Below the pieces are notes generated by a model. It saw only the letters and a list, made by a program, of their open reading frames with translations. It had not been told where the DNA came from and made no database searches. Positions 20,871 to 28,940 of a stretch of DNA of 64,000 bases are shown here, one piece after another. Source of the DNA: Tardiphaga sp. GTDB lineage: Bacteria; Pseudomonadota; Alphaproteobacteria; Rhizobiales; Xanthobacteraceae. The DNA is taken from positions 28,382 through 92,381 of the forward strand of contig JASBVG010000070.1 in the NCBI GenBank assembly GCA_030147505.1. Direction: 5' to 3'. How positions within the stretch are numbered: the first letter of the stretch is position 1; the number at the start of each line of letters is the position of its first letter. A program made the position numbers and the translations under genes.

Positions 20871-22173
20871 TGAGAAATGCGTCGCCCTCGTCGAGGATGA
20901 CCCGATCATGGGCGAGAGCCTTGTTCAGCGGCTCGCTCTGGATGGCATCGCCGTCCAGTGGTGGAGAAACGGCCGCGACGCGTTGGCCGCGATGGAGACT
21001 GGCCGCTTCAGAGCGGTCGTCTGCGACATCAAGCTTCCCGACATGAGCGGAGAGGAGCTTTTCACCGAGACGTCCAGATCCATGAGGACGCCTTTCCTCT
21101 TCATCACCGGTCACGCCGACATCGACCAGGCCGTCCGACTGATGCGCGCCGGCGCGGCCGACTACGTGACGAAACCCTTCGACGTCGAGACGTTGCTCAC
21201 CCGGCTGGAAACCATCGGAGCGGATGAAGGCGCCGGAGACGAAGTCCTCGGATGCTCGGCAGCATCGCGGCGCGTCGAGCGGTTGCTCAGAAAACTGTCC
21301 AGCGTCAACACGACGGTGCTGCTGACCGGCGAGACTGGTAGCGGCAAGGAGGTGGCGGCCCGCTTTCTTCATGCGTCCTCCGCACGCTGCCGCGAGCCGT
21401 TCATGGCCGTCAACTGCGCGGCGATTCCTTCCCAACTCCTGGAAAGCGAGCTGTTCGGGCACGAAAAGGGGGCATTCACCGGCGCGGCGCAGAGGCATCT
21501 CGGTTATGCGGAACGCGCCGGCGCGGGTGTGCTCTTTCTGGACGAGATAGGCGAACTCCACCCAGACCTGCAGGCCAAGCTGCTGCGCCTGGTTCAGGAC
21601 CGTTCCTTCCACCGGGTAGGCGGGGAACGTCCGATCGCGTTCAACGGCAGGCTCGTCGCGGCGACGAATGCCGATCTCGCGGCGATGGTCGATGCAGGCC
21701 GTTTCAGGGAGGATCTGCTTTACCGGATCAACGTCGTAAGCGTCGAAGTGCCAGCACTTCGCGACCGTCTGGAGGACATCCCACTCCTGATGAATCGCTT
21801 CTTCTCCGATCTTGCCGACGAGATGGACAGCAGTCTGCGGGGCTTCGACGTCGGGGCGGAAGAGGCTGCGTTGGCGCATGCATGGCCCGGGAACGTGCGC
21901 GAGCTCCGCAACAGGGTCGAGCGCGCCGTGGCCCTGAGCGACGGCATGTGGATCACCGCCGCCGACCTGTTTCCCGAAAGCGTCCGCTCGGAACCCGTCG
22001 GCAACGCATTTCTTCAAACGCTCGAGGATGTGCGTCAGTCCGCCGAGCGGAGACACATCGCGCGGGCGCTCGCCTCCACGGGCGGCGAAACCGGAGCGGC
22101 CTCGAAGCTGCTCGGAATCGGAAGATCCACCCTCTGGGAGAAGATGAAGCGACTGGGCCTGACGCCCGAGTGA
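20860..22173 (+). CDS. aioR: AioR, sigma-54-dependent response regulator
   Basis: 437 residues in NtrC layout. The receiver domain has the phospho-acceptor D56 (VVCDIKLPDMSG). The AAA+ domain has Walker A GETGSGKE (about 155) and the sigma-54 contact loop GAFTGA (about 205). A Fis-type helix-turn-helix lies at the C-terminus (AASKLLGIGRSTLWEKMK). It activates the arsenite oxidase operon; a sigma-54 promoter and paired palindromes upstream of aioB (23139-23265) fit that role. Confidence 0.95.
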   Translation: MLRDEKCVALVEDDPIMGESLVQRLALDGIAVQWWRNGRDALAAMETGRFRAVVCDIKLPDMSGEELFTETSRSMRTPFLFITGHADIDQAVRLMRAGAADYVTKPFDVETLLTRLETIGADEGAGDEVLGCSAASRRVERLLRKLSSVNTTVLLTGETGSGKEVAARFLHASSARCREPFMAVNCAAIPSQLLESELFGHEKGAFTGAAQRHLGYAERAGAGVLFLDEIGELHPDLQAKLLRLVQDRSFHRVGGERPIAFNGRLVAATNADLAAMVDAGRFREDLLYRINVVSVEVPALRDRLEDIPLLMNRFFSDLADEMDSSLRGFDVGAEEAALAHAWPGNVRELRNRVERAVALSDGMWITAADLFPESVRSEPVGNAFLQTLEDVRQSAERRHIARALASTGGETGAASKLLGIGRSTLWEKMKRLGLTPE

Positions 22174-22193
22174 CATCGTCGTTGCGGCGAGTG

Positions 22194-23057
22194 TTACACG
22201 GCGTCGGCCAACCTGGTCGCCTCGGTCGCGCCTTCCATCCGTCCGATCGCCGCGAGATCCCGCTTGAGCGCCGAGAGATCGGAGGTCTCCACGGGCAGAT
22301 TGACGAAAGCGGTCAATCTTGCGGCCAGGCGGCGATAGGCGGAAAGAAAGGCGGCGCGCTGCACGTCCTTGGTGCCCTTCACTTCGGCCGGGTCCGGAAT
22401 GCCCCAATGCGCCTGCAGCGGATGGCCGGCCCAGGTGGGACACTGCTCGCCGGCGGCGGCGTCGCAGACGGTCACGATGAAATCCATCGCCTTGCTGCGC
22501 TTCCCGGCGAACTTGCTCCACCCCTTCGAACTGAGGGCCGAAGTGTCGTAGCCGAGACCATCCAGCAATTCCAAGGCAAGCGGATGCGGTCCGCTTTGAG
22601 GCCGACTGCCCGCGGAGTGCGCCCGAAAACGCCCGCCGCCCTCGCGGTTGAGTATGGCTTCCGCCATGATCGACCGGGCCGAATTGCCCGAGCAGAGGAT
22701 CAGGACGTCGTAGGACTTGGAATCATCGAGGGGGCGCCGCTGAGGGAACTGATCGTCGCTGACCGGACGCATCTCGCCGAGCATCACGTCGAAGAGGTTG
22801 CCGATCTGACCCGATTTCGCGGCATAGATGATCGATCGGCCCTCGCGCCTGCTGGTCAGCAGCCCCGCCCGCTCTAGCTGCGAAAGATGGGTCGACATAG
22901 TGTTGTGCGGCACCGCGAGCAGGCGCGCGACGTCGCCGGCGGGCAGACCATAGGGTAGATAGCGCGCAAGCAGCCGGAACGCTTCGAGACGCGTCGGCTG
23001 CGCGAGACTGGCGAACATCTCGACCGCGTCGTCGGTCGTGAACAGGTCTGGCTTCAT
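22194..23057 (-). CDS. ArsR-ArsC fusion: repressor domain plus LMW-PTP arsenate reductase
   Basis: 287 residues from the ATG at 23057. Residues about 1-100 are an ArsR winged helix (VPHNTMSTHLSQLERAGLL); from about 115 a low-molecular-weight phosphatase-type ArsC follows with the P-loop CSGNSARS and the IPDPAEV region with the general-acid Asp. The N-terminal repressor half has no cysteine, so the usual thiol As(III) site is absent and sensing might work through the catalytic domain or another ligand. The gene is leftward and divergent from aioB. Its upstream operator-like dyad (23083-23106) resembles that of the second ArsR-ArsC locus at 28060, and both loci span 864 bases. Confidence 0.88.
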   Translation of the reverse strand: MKPDLFTTDDAVEMFASLAQPTRLEAFRLLARYLPYGLPAGDVARLLAVPHNTMSTHLSQLERAGLLTSRREGRSIIYAAKSGQIGNLFDVMLGEMRPVSDDQFPQRRPLDDSKSYDVLILCSGNSARSIMAEAILNREGGGRFRAHSAGSRPQSGPHPLALELLDGLGYDTSALSSKGWSKFAGKRSKAMDFIVTVCDAAAGEQCPTWAGHPLQAHWGIPDPAEVKGTKDVQRAAFLSAYRRLAARLTAFVNLPVETSDLSALKRDLAAIGRMEGATEATRLADAV

Positions 23058-23082
23058 GCTGGATGGAATCTTCCGGACGGGC

Positions 23083-23106
23083 ATCCGTCGAAGATAGTCG
23101 ACATAT
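23083..23106. promoter_or_regulatory. Candidate operator of the ArsR-ArsC fusion
   Basis: Read on the minus strand: ATATGTCGA, six bases, TCGACGGAT, an imperfect dyad starting 26 bases upstream of the start codon. The same half-sites and spacer length form the perfect dyad at 27992-28019. Confidence 0.6.
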
Positions 23107-23138
23107 CGGTTCCTGCAACGCGGCATGTCGCGCGACGA

Positions 23139-23185
23139 TCCGGAAATCCGGATGAGCACTGCCTTTGGCCGTCCGGATTTCCGGA
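23139..23185. promoter_or_regulatory. Paired palindromes, probable AioR enhancer
   Basis: TCCGGAAATCCGGA at 23139-23152 and its reverse complement TCCGGATTTCCGGA at 23172-23185. The centres are 33 bases apart, about three helical turns, and roughly 100-130 bases upstream of the expected aioB transcription start. This is the geometry of a sigma-54 activator site. Confidence 0.65.
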
Positions 23186-23249
23186 CGACGGCCCGTCGGT
23201 CTGACCCTTCCTCGTTTGATTTCGAACGGCTTTTCGCCGCGACGACGAC

Positions 23250-23265
23250 TGGCGCGATGCCTGCA
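23250..23265 (+). promoter_or_regulatory. Sigma-54 (-24/-12) promoter of aioBA
   Basis: TGGCGCGATGCCTGCA matches the consensus TGGCACG-N4-TTGCA with exact GG-to-GC spacing and two mismatches. It lies 58 bases upstream of the aioB start. AioR in this window is a sigma-54 activator. Confidence 0.8.
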
Positions 23266-23322
23266 ATGTCCTTCCCGTCCGATGGGACGAAACGAAAAGC
23301 GACGGTCCGGGGAGACGACGAA

Positions 23323-23844
23323 ATGAAGAAGTGCGACGGCCTGGTCGATATGCGACGCAGGCATTTTCTCGGTGGCGCCGGCGCGATGACCGCGGCCGCG
23401 GCGACCATGTCGGTCCTCCCCAAGGAGGCCAAAGCTGAACCGCGCGCGGGCCTCGTCAAATATCCCTCGAACAGACTCGGCAACGTCAAGGACCTCAAGG
23501 TCAACGAGCCGATGTCCGTTGCCTATCCGGACGACGACGCGCCGGGTGTCCTTCTCAAGCTCGGTCAGAAGGTCGCGACCGGAGCGGGACCCGACGGGGA
23601 CATCGTCGGCTTCTCGTCCGCATGCCCGCACAAGGGGTTTCCCCTCAACTACAACGCCGGCGATCGGACCATGAACTGTCCGGGACATTATTCGCGCTTC
23701 GACTGCGAGCGCGGCGGTCAGCAGGTCTGGGGACAGGCGACGCAGAACCTCCCTCAATACGTGCTGAGGATCGACGGCAACGGCGACATCTTCGCCGAAG
23801 GCGTCGACGAACATATCTTCGGCCGCCTGTCGAACGTCCTCTGA
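23323..23844 (+). CDS. aioB: AioB, arsenite oxidase Rieske subunit
   Basis: 173 residues from the ATG at 23323. The Tat signal (MRRRHFLGGAGAM) exports the folded enzyme. The Rieske [2Fe-2S] ligands are C101/H103 (CPHKGF) and C119/H122 (CPGHYSRF). Where bc1-type Rieske proteins have a disulfide cysteine after the first pair, this one has Phe (F106), as in the rhizobial type of arsenite oxidase, which lacks that disulfide. It passes electrons from AioA to a cytochrome c. First gene of aioB-aioA-cytochrome c, behind the sigma-54 promoter. An upstream open extension to 23125 covers the regulatory region and is not coding. Confidence 0.96.
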   Translation: MKKCDGLVDMRRRHFLGGAGAMTAAAATMSVLPKEAKAEPRAGLVKYPSNRLGNVKDLKVNEPMSVAYPDDDAPGVLLKLGQKVATGAGPDGDIVGFSSACPHKGFPLNYNAGDRTMNCPGHYSRFDCERGGQQVWGQATQNLPQYVLRIDGNGDIFAEGVDEHIFGRLSNVL

Positions 23845-23857
23845 GGGAGCACATGAC

Positions 23858-26455
23858 ATGACCTACAAGCGACAAATCGGCACCCTCCCGATCGTGCCGG
23901 CGGACGCCAAGGAGCACAACGTCGTCTGCCACTACTGCATCGTCGGCTGCGGCTACAAGGCGTATTCCTGGGATGCGCGCTACGAAGGCGGGACCGCCCC
24001 GGGCGAGAACAAGTTCGGCGTGGACCTGTCGAAGCAGCAGGAGGCCGAGACCACGGCCTGGTATGCGCCGTCGATGTACAACATCGTCAAACAGGACGGC
24101 CGCGACGTGCATATCGTGATCAAGCCGGATCACGACTGCGTCGTGAATTCCGGGCTCGGTTCGCCGCGTGGCGCCCGCATGGCGGAGATGAGCTATTCGC
24201 GCCAGCGGAACACCCAGCTTCAAAGGCTGACCGATCCTCTCGTCTGGCGCTACGGTCAGATGCAGCCGACCAGTTGGGACGACGCGCTCGACCTCGTCGC
24301 GCGCGTCACTGCGGCCGTGATCAACGAACAGGGCGAAGACGGCCTCTTCGTGTCGGCTTTCGATCACGGCGGCGCCGGCGGCGGCTATGAGAACACCTGG
24401 GGTACCGGGAAGCTCTATTTCGGTGCGATGAAGATCAAGAACATCCGCATCCACAACAGGCCGGCCTACAATTCCGAGGTGCACGGCACCCGCGACATGG
24501 GCGTCGGCGAGCTCAACAACTGCTACGAAGACGCCGAGCTTGCCGACACGATCGTCGCCGTGGGCACCAACGCGCTCGAGACGCAGACCAACTACTTCCT
24601 CAATCACTGGATCCCGAACCTCCGCGGAACGTCGGTCGACAAGAAGAAGGCCGAGTTCGGCAACGAGGCGGTCGACCGGGGCCGCATCGTCTTCGTCGAT
24701 CCTCGCCGCACGGTGACGGTCAATGCCTGCGAGATCGAGGCCGGCAAGGACAACGTGCTGCACCTGCCCATCAATTCGGGCACCGACCTCATCCTGTTCA
24801 ACGCGTGGTTGACCTACGCCGCCGACAAGGGGTGGATCGACAAGCCGTTCATTGCCGCCTCGACGAAGGATTTCGACAAGGCGGTCGCGGCAAACCGTAC
24901 CTCGCTCGCCGACGCAGCGAAGACCACGGGTCTGTCGGAAGCGGACATCGTCAAGGCGATCACCTGGATCGCCGAGCCGAAGGCCGGAGGCGCGCGCCGG
25001 CGCACGATGTTCGCCTACGAAAAGGGACTGATCTGGGGCAACGACAACTACCGGACCAACCAGTCCCTGGTGAACCTCGCGCTCGCGACCGGAAACGTCG
25101 GTCGTCCCGGAGGCGGCTGCGTCCGCATGGGCGGGCATCAGGAAGGCTATTCGCGCCCGTCGGACGCGCATGTCGGGAAGCCAGCTGCTTACGTCGATCA
25201 GCTCATCATCAACGGCAAGGGTGGCGTGCACCACATCTGGGGCTGCGACCACTACAAGACCACTCTAAACGCGATGGAGTTCAAGCGCGTCTACAAGAAG
25301 CGCACGGACATCGTGAAGGATGCAATGAACGCCGTCCCCTACGGAGATCGCGACGCCATGGTGAAGGCCGTGGTCGACGCCATCAAGAAGGGCGGTCTCT
25401 TCGCCGTGAACGTGGACATCGTGCCGACAATGATCGGAGAAGCATGCCACGTCGTGCTGCCGGCGGCGACGTCGGGCGAGATGAACCTGACATCCATGAA
25501 CGGCGAGCGGCGGATGCGGTTGACCGAGCGCTACATGGATCCTCCTGGTCAGGCGATGCCCGATTGCATTATCGCAGCACGCATCGCCAACCATATGGAG
25601 CGGGTCTTCCGGCAGTCGGGAAAGGCGGATGTCGCGGACAAGTTCAAGGGCTTCGACTGGAAGACCGAAGAAGACGCGTTCATGGACGGCTATGCCAAGC
25701 ATGAGAAAGGCGGAGAATTCGTCACCTACGCCCGGCTGCGCGCCATGGGCACCAACGGATTCCAGGAGCCCGCGACAGGCCTCGAAAGCACCGGCGCGAT
25801 CGCGGCCGGCACCTCCACGGGCAAGGACGGCGAGGTACTGAAAGGGCCGGCCATCGAAGCTGCCCGCGGCAAGGAGCCGGTCCAGAAGATCGCCAGCACC
25901 GTCCCGGCACCGTCGGGCGACGTCCAGCGGATCATCGGGACCAAGCGCCTGTATGCCGACGGCAAGTTCAATTCGAAGGACGGCAAGGCGAGCTTCGCAT
26001 CGACCCAGTGGCGGGGTCTCCAGGCGCCCGGCAAGCAGGCCGAAAAGGACAAATTCCAATTCCTCATCAACAACGGCCGCGCGAATCTCGTCTGGCAGAG
26101 CGCCTATCTCGACCGCGAGAACGAGTTCGTCCGTGACAGGTGGCCATATCCCTTCATCGAGCTCAATCCGGACGACATGAAGGATCTCAAGCTCAATCCG
26201 GGCGATCTCGTCGAGGTCTACAACGACAACGGTTCGACCCAGGCCATGGCCTATCCCACGCCCACGGCAAGACGGAAGCAGGCGTTCATGCTGTTCGGCT
26301 ATCCGACCGGCGTGCAGGGCAACGTCGTCTCCAAAGGCGTCAACGAGCTCGTCATCCCGAACTACAAGCAGACCTGGGGCAACATCCGGAAGATCTCCGA
26401 CGCTCCGGAGAGTGTCCGCGGCCTCACCTTCAAGTCGAAGGAATATTCGGTCTAG
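23858..26455 (+). CDS. aioA: AioA, arsenite oxidase molybdopterin subunit
   Basis: 865 residues, the normal size. The N-terminal [3Fe-4S] site is C24-x2-C27-x3-C31 (CHYCIVGCGYKAYSWD), followed by the bis-MGD domains of the DMSO-reductase family, including the GRPGGGCVRMGGHQEGY loop. It oxidises As(III) to As(V) in the periplasm; the protein has no signal and travels with AioB on the Tat system. It starts 13 bases after aioB. Oxidation gives the less toxic arsenate and can supply electrons for respiration. Confidence 0.97.
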   Translation: MTYKRQIGTLPIVPADAKEHNVVCHYCIVGCGYKAYSWDARYEGGTAPGENKFGVDLSKQQEAETTAWYAPSMYNIVKQDGRDVHIVIKPDHDCVVNSGLGSPRGARMAEMSYSRQRNTQLQRLTDPLVWRYGQMQPTSWDDALDLVARVTAAVINEQGEDGLFVSAFDHGGAGGGYENTWGTGKLYFGAMKIKNIRIHNRPAYNSEVHGTRDMGVGELNNCYEDAELADTIVAVGTNALETQTNYFLNHWIPNLRGTSVDKKKAEFGNEAVDRGRIVFVDPRRTVTVNACEIEAGKDNVLHLPINSGTDLILFNAWLTYAADKGWIDKPFIAASTKDFDKAVAANRTSLADAAKTTGLSEADIVKAITWIAEPKAGGARRRTMFAYEKGLIWGNDNYRTNQSLVNLALATGNVGRPGGGCVRMGGHQEGYSRPSDAHVGKPAAYVDQLIINGKGGVHHIWGCDHYKTTLNAMEFKRVYKKRTDIVKDAMNAVPYGDRDAMVKAVVDAIKKGGLFAVNVDIVPTMIGEACHVVLPAATSGEMNLTSMNGERRMRLTERYMDPPGQAMPDCIIAARIANHMERVFRQSGKADVADKFKGFDWKTEEDAFMDGYAKHEKGGEFVTYARLRAMGTNGFQEPATGLESTGAIAAGTSTGKDGEVLKGPAIEAARGKEPVQKIASTVPAPSGDVQRIIGTKRLYADGKFNSKDGKASFASTQWRGLQAPGKQAEKDKFQFLINNGRANLVWQSAYLDRENEFVRDRWPYPFIELNPDDMKDLKLNPGDLVEVYNDNGSTQAMAYPTPTARRKQAFMLFGYPTGVQGNVVSKGVNELVIPNYKQTWGNIRKISDAPESVRGLTFKSKEYSV

Positions 26456-26522
26456 GGCCTCGCCGGCGCCCGCGCGCCGGCGGACCTCACCTCCCTTCAA
26501 TCACCAATCTGGAAAGGCCGTC

Positions 26523-26906
26523 ATGCTCCGATCGTTCGTCGCAGCAGCGCTGTTCGCTGCCGCATCATCTTCCGCCCTCGCCCAGGATGTCGACGCAGGC
26601 AAACGCGTCTTCAACAAGTGCGTCGCCTGCCACGCCGTAGGACCGGGCGCTGCCAACAAGGTCGGCCCCGAACTGAACGGCCTTATCGGCAGGAAGGCCG
26701 GTTCGGTCGCCGGCTACAATTACTCGGATGCGAACAAGAGCTCAGGGATCGTCTGGACCGAACAGGAATTCGCAGCCTACATCCGCGACCCCAAGGCGGT
26801 CGTGAAAGGGACGAAGATGGCGTTCGCTGGTCTCAAGAACGATAAGGAGATCGCAGATATTACGGCCTATCTGAAGACCTTCGCGGCAGACGGAAAGACG
26901 CAGTAG
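26523..26906 (+). CDS. Class I cytochrome c, electron acceptor of arsenite oxidase
   Basis: 127 residues from the ATG at 26523, with signal peptide (cleavage after SSALA), haem site CVACH at 33-37 and axial Met in GTKMAFAGL. This is the cytochrome c552-like layout usual for the gene following aioBA (sometimes called aioD or cytC). It should carry electrons from AioB to the terminal oxidase. A strong 13-bp hairpin follows, so the operon probably ends here. Confidence 0.93.
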   Translation: MLRSFVAAALFAAASSSALAQDVDAGKRVFNKCVACHAVGPGAANKVGPELNGLIGRKAGSVAGYNYSDANKSSGIVWTEQEFAAYIRDPKAVVKGTKMAFAGLKNDKEIADITAYLKTFAADGKTQ

Positions 26907-26920
26907 GCGCCGGCGTGATC

Positions 26921-26953
26921 ATGCGGAACGCGCCAGCGCGGCGCGTTCCGCAT
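26921..26953. terminator. 13-bp hairpin between convergent genes
   Basis: ATGCGGAACGCGC and GCGCGTTCCGCAT form a perfect 13-bp stem with a 7-base loop between the ends of the cytochrome c and pstS genes. There is no T-run on either side, but the position fits a bidirectional terminator. Confidence 0.7.
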
Positions 26954-26960
26954 CCGGAAG

Positions 26961-27977
26961 CTACGACCCGAAGTCATCCTTCAGGTACTTGCCGATGCGC
27001 TCGACCAGCGAGGTCGGCAGAGTCACGTAGTCGAGCGCCGCAGCGTCTTCCGCACCGTTCTCCAGCGACCATTTGAAGAAGTCGACCGCGGTGCGCGACT
27101 TGACCGGATCCTTGGGCTTCTTCGGCATCAGGATGAACGAGGTCGCCGTGATCGGATAGGCATCATCGCCGGACGCGTCGGTCATGATGCGGTAGAAATC
27201 CTTCGCGCTGCCCCAGTCGGCGCCATCGGCCGCGGCGCGGAAGGATTTGGCATCGGGCTGCACGAAACGCCCGGCACGATTCTGGACGAGCCCATAGGTT
27301 AGCTTGTTCCGGACGGCGTAGGCGTATTCGACGTAGCTGATCGTATTCTTCGACATGCCCACATAGGCGGCAACGCCTTCATTGCCCTTCCCGCCGACGC
27401 CCACCTGCCAGTCAAGTGATACGGCTTCGCCCATCGTCGATTTCCACTCGGGGCTCACCTTCGACAGATAGTTGGCGAAATTGAACGTCGTGCCCGAACC
27501 GTCGGTCCGGTGGACCACGGTGATCGGCGCAGCCGGAAGCTGGATATCCGGATTGAGGGCTTTCAAGGCCTGATCATCCCAGTTCTTGATCTTGCCCATA
27601 AAAATTTCGGCCAACACGGTGCCGGTGAACCGGATTTTGCCTGGGGCGACGCCCTCCAGATTCACCACCGGGACCACGGCGCCGATGACGAGCGGAAATT
27701 GGCCGAGACCGGCCTTGGCGAGTTCGTCCGGCTTGAGCGGCATATCCGACGCTCCGAAGTCCACGGAGCCCGCTTTCACCTGCTGGATGCCGGCGCCCGA
27801 GCCGTTGGAGACGTAGTTGATCTTGTTGCCCGTCTTCGCCGCATAGGCCGCCGCCCACTTGGACAGGATCGGGTTCACAAAGCTCGAGCCGGAACCGTTG
27901 CTCTCTGCTGCAGCCGCTATGCTACCGGAATGCAGCAGTGCCGCGACGACCGCGACCGCGCGAAACGACTTGATCAT
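26961..27977 (-). CDS. pstS: PstS-like phosphate-binding protein
   Basis: 338 residues from the ATG at 27977 (AAGGAG upstream). A signal peptide (cleavage near IAAAAES) leads into the PstS fold with phosphate-contact loops GSGSSF, SGAGIQQV, GASDMP and RTDGSGTTF. No pstCAB genes are present. Orphan pstS or other phosphate-uptake genes are a regular feature of arsenite-oxidiser islands, where a selective phosphate binder would limit arsenate uptake. It shares its upstream region, and a perfect ArsR-type dyad (27992-28019), with the divergent arsR, so it is probably arsenic-controlled. Confidence 0.92.
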   Translation of the reverse strand: MIKSFRAVAVVAALLHSGSIAAAAESNGSGSSFVNPILSKWAAAYAAKTGNKINYVSNGSGAGIQQVKAGSVDFGASDMPLKPDELAKAGLGQFPLVIGAVVPVVNLEGVAPGKIRFTGTVLAEIFMGKIKNWDDQALKALNPDIQLPAAPITVVHRTDGSGTTFNFANYLSKVSPEWKSTMGEAVSLDWQVGVGGKGNEGVAAYVGMSKNTISYVEYAYAVRNKLTYGLVQNRAGRFVQPDAKSFRAAADGADWGSAKDFYRIMTDASGDDAYPITATSFILMPKKPKDPVKSRTAVDFFKWSLENGAEDAAALDYVTLPTSLVERIGKYLKDDFGS

Positions 27978-27991
27978 GGAAGGCTCCTTGG

Positions 27992-28019
27992 ATATATGTC
28001 GATATGTCTCGACATATAT
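27992..28019. promoter_or_regulatory. Perfect 11-bp dyad, operator between pstS and arsR
   Basis: ATATATGTCGA, spacer TATGTC, TCGACATATAT: arms are perfect complements. It lies 15 bases upstream of pstS and 40 bases upstream of the divergent arsR and shares half-sites with the dyad at 23083-23106. It could control both directions. Confidence 0.7.
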
Positions 28020-28059
28020 AACCATTGTGACGGCGCGTTGACAACCGGAGTTTGGCGAA

Positions 28060-28335
28060 GTGGCGCTACGGGAAATTGATGCGGGCGACATGGCGGCCGG
28101 GCGGTTCGCCACCATCGGCCAGCCGACGAGGCTCCACGCGTTTCGCCTGCTTCTCTCGGCGTATCCTGAGAGTCTCGGCGCCGGCGAGATCGCCCGGCGC
28201 TGCGACGTGCCGCACAACACCATGTCCACCCATCTCGCGACGTTGACCCGCGCCGGCCTCATCAAGGTCTCGAAGGACGGGCGCGCCATGAATTACCGCG
28301 CCGATGCCAAGGGGTATCGCGACCTGGTCGACTAG
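28060..28335 (+). CDS. arsR: ArsR repressor domain truncated by an amber codon
   Basis: 91 residues from GTG at 28060 (GGAG nine bases upstream). The winged helix (VPHNTMSTHLATLTRAGLI) is nearly the same as in the ArsR-ArsC fusion at 22194. Translation stops at TAG (28333-28335), yet the same frame continues as LAKDCCNGRPELC, the C-terminal As(III)-binding triad (would-be C97, C98, C105, same spacing as in the ArsR at 15690), and on into arsC without another stop. As written the protein keeps its DNA-binding part but loses its metal site. It is either a nonsense mutant of a fusion, a suppressed codon, or a sequencing error. Confidence 0.8.
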   Translation: MALREIDAGDMAAGRFATIGQPTRLHAFRLLLSAYPESLGAGEIARRCDVPHNTMSTHLATLTRAGLIKVSKDGRAMNYRADAKGYRDLVD

Positions 28336-28419
28336 CTCGCCAAAGATTGCTGCAACGGCCGTCCGGAGCTCTGCGCCGGGGCGGTCGGCGAAACGGACAA
28401 CGAAGCCTCCAACCCGGAT

Positions 28420-28923
28420 GTGGTCATGCCTGCCTTCAACGTTCTCTTCCTATGCACGCACAACTCTGCACGCTCGATCATCGCGGAGGCGTTGCTTCAG
28501 AAATTGGGCCAAGGAAAATTCCGGGCGTACTCCGCGGGCTCGGACCCGGGCCAGGCTCCGCTTCCGGAGGTGGTGGAGCGGCTGCGCCAGTTGGGACACG
28601 ACGTCGGGACCTTGCGATGCAAGCCGCTTTCGGAGTTCACGGGTCCCGAAGCGCCGCGCATGGATTTCGTCATCGCGCTTTGCGACACGCCGGAAGGTCA
28701 GTTCTGTCCGGACGTCGATAGCCGGTTCGCCACCGCGGCATGGCCGCTCCCCGATCCCGCACGCTTCGACGGTTCGCAGGTCGAGAAGACGACCCTCCTG
28801 AACGAGCTCTACGCGATGATCCGCCGACGTATCGAGATCTTCGTGAGCCTGCCGTTCGCCTCGCTCGACCGCATGGCACTCAAGACGCGTCTCGACGAAA
28901 TCGGCGACAGCGCCCGTATCTGA
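28420..28923 (+). CDS. arsC: Arsenate reductase, LMW-PTP type (3' part of split fusion)
   Basis: 167 residues from GTG at 28420 (or ATG at 28426). The P-loop is CTHNSARS and the distal acid loop is WPLPDPARF, as in LMW-phosphatase-like ArsC. It converts arsenate to arsenite, probably with thioredoxin. No good ribosome site precedes it, which fits an origin as the C-terminal half of an ArsR-ArsC fusion in the same frame as 28060. The whole 28060-28923 stretch is 864 bases, the same length as the intact fusion. The stop TGA lies 17 bases before the GAPDH start. Confidence 0.85.
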   Translation: MVMPAFNVLFLCTHNSARSIIAEALLQKLGQGKFRAYSAGSDPGQAPLPEVVERLRQLGHDVGTLRCKPLSEFTGPEAPRMDFVIALCDTPEGQFCPDVDSRFATAAWPLPDPARFDGSQVEKTTLLNELYAMIRRRIEIFVSLPFASLDRMALKTRLDEIGDSARI

Positions 28924-28940
28924 AACTGGAAGGCACTCGA

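Noticed and set aside
19992..20909. Long minus-strand open frame opposite aioS
   Set aside because: Antisense shadow of the kinase gene with no start signal; the plus-strand gene has all kinase motifs.
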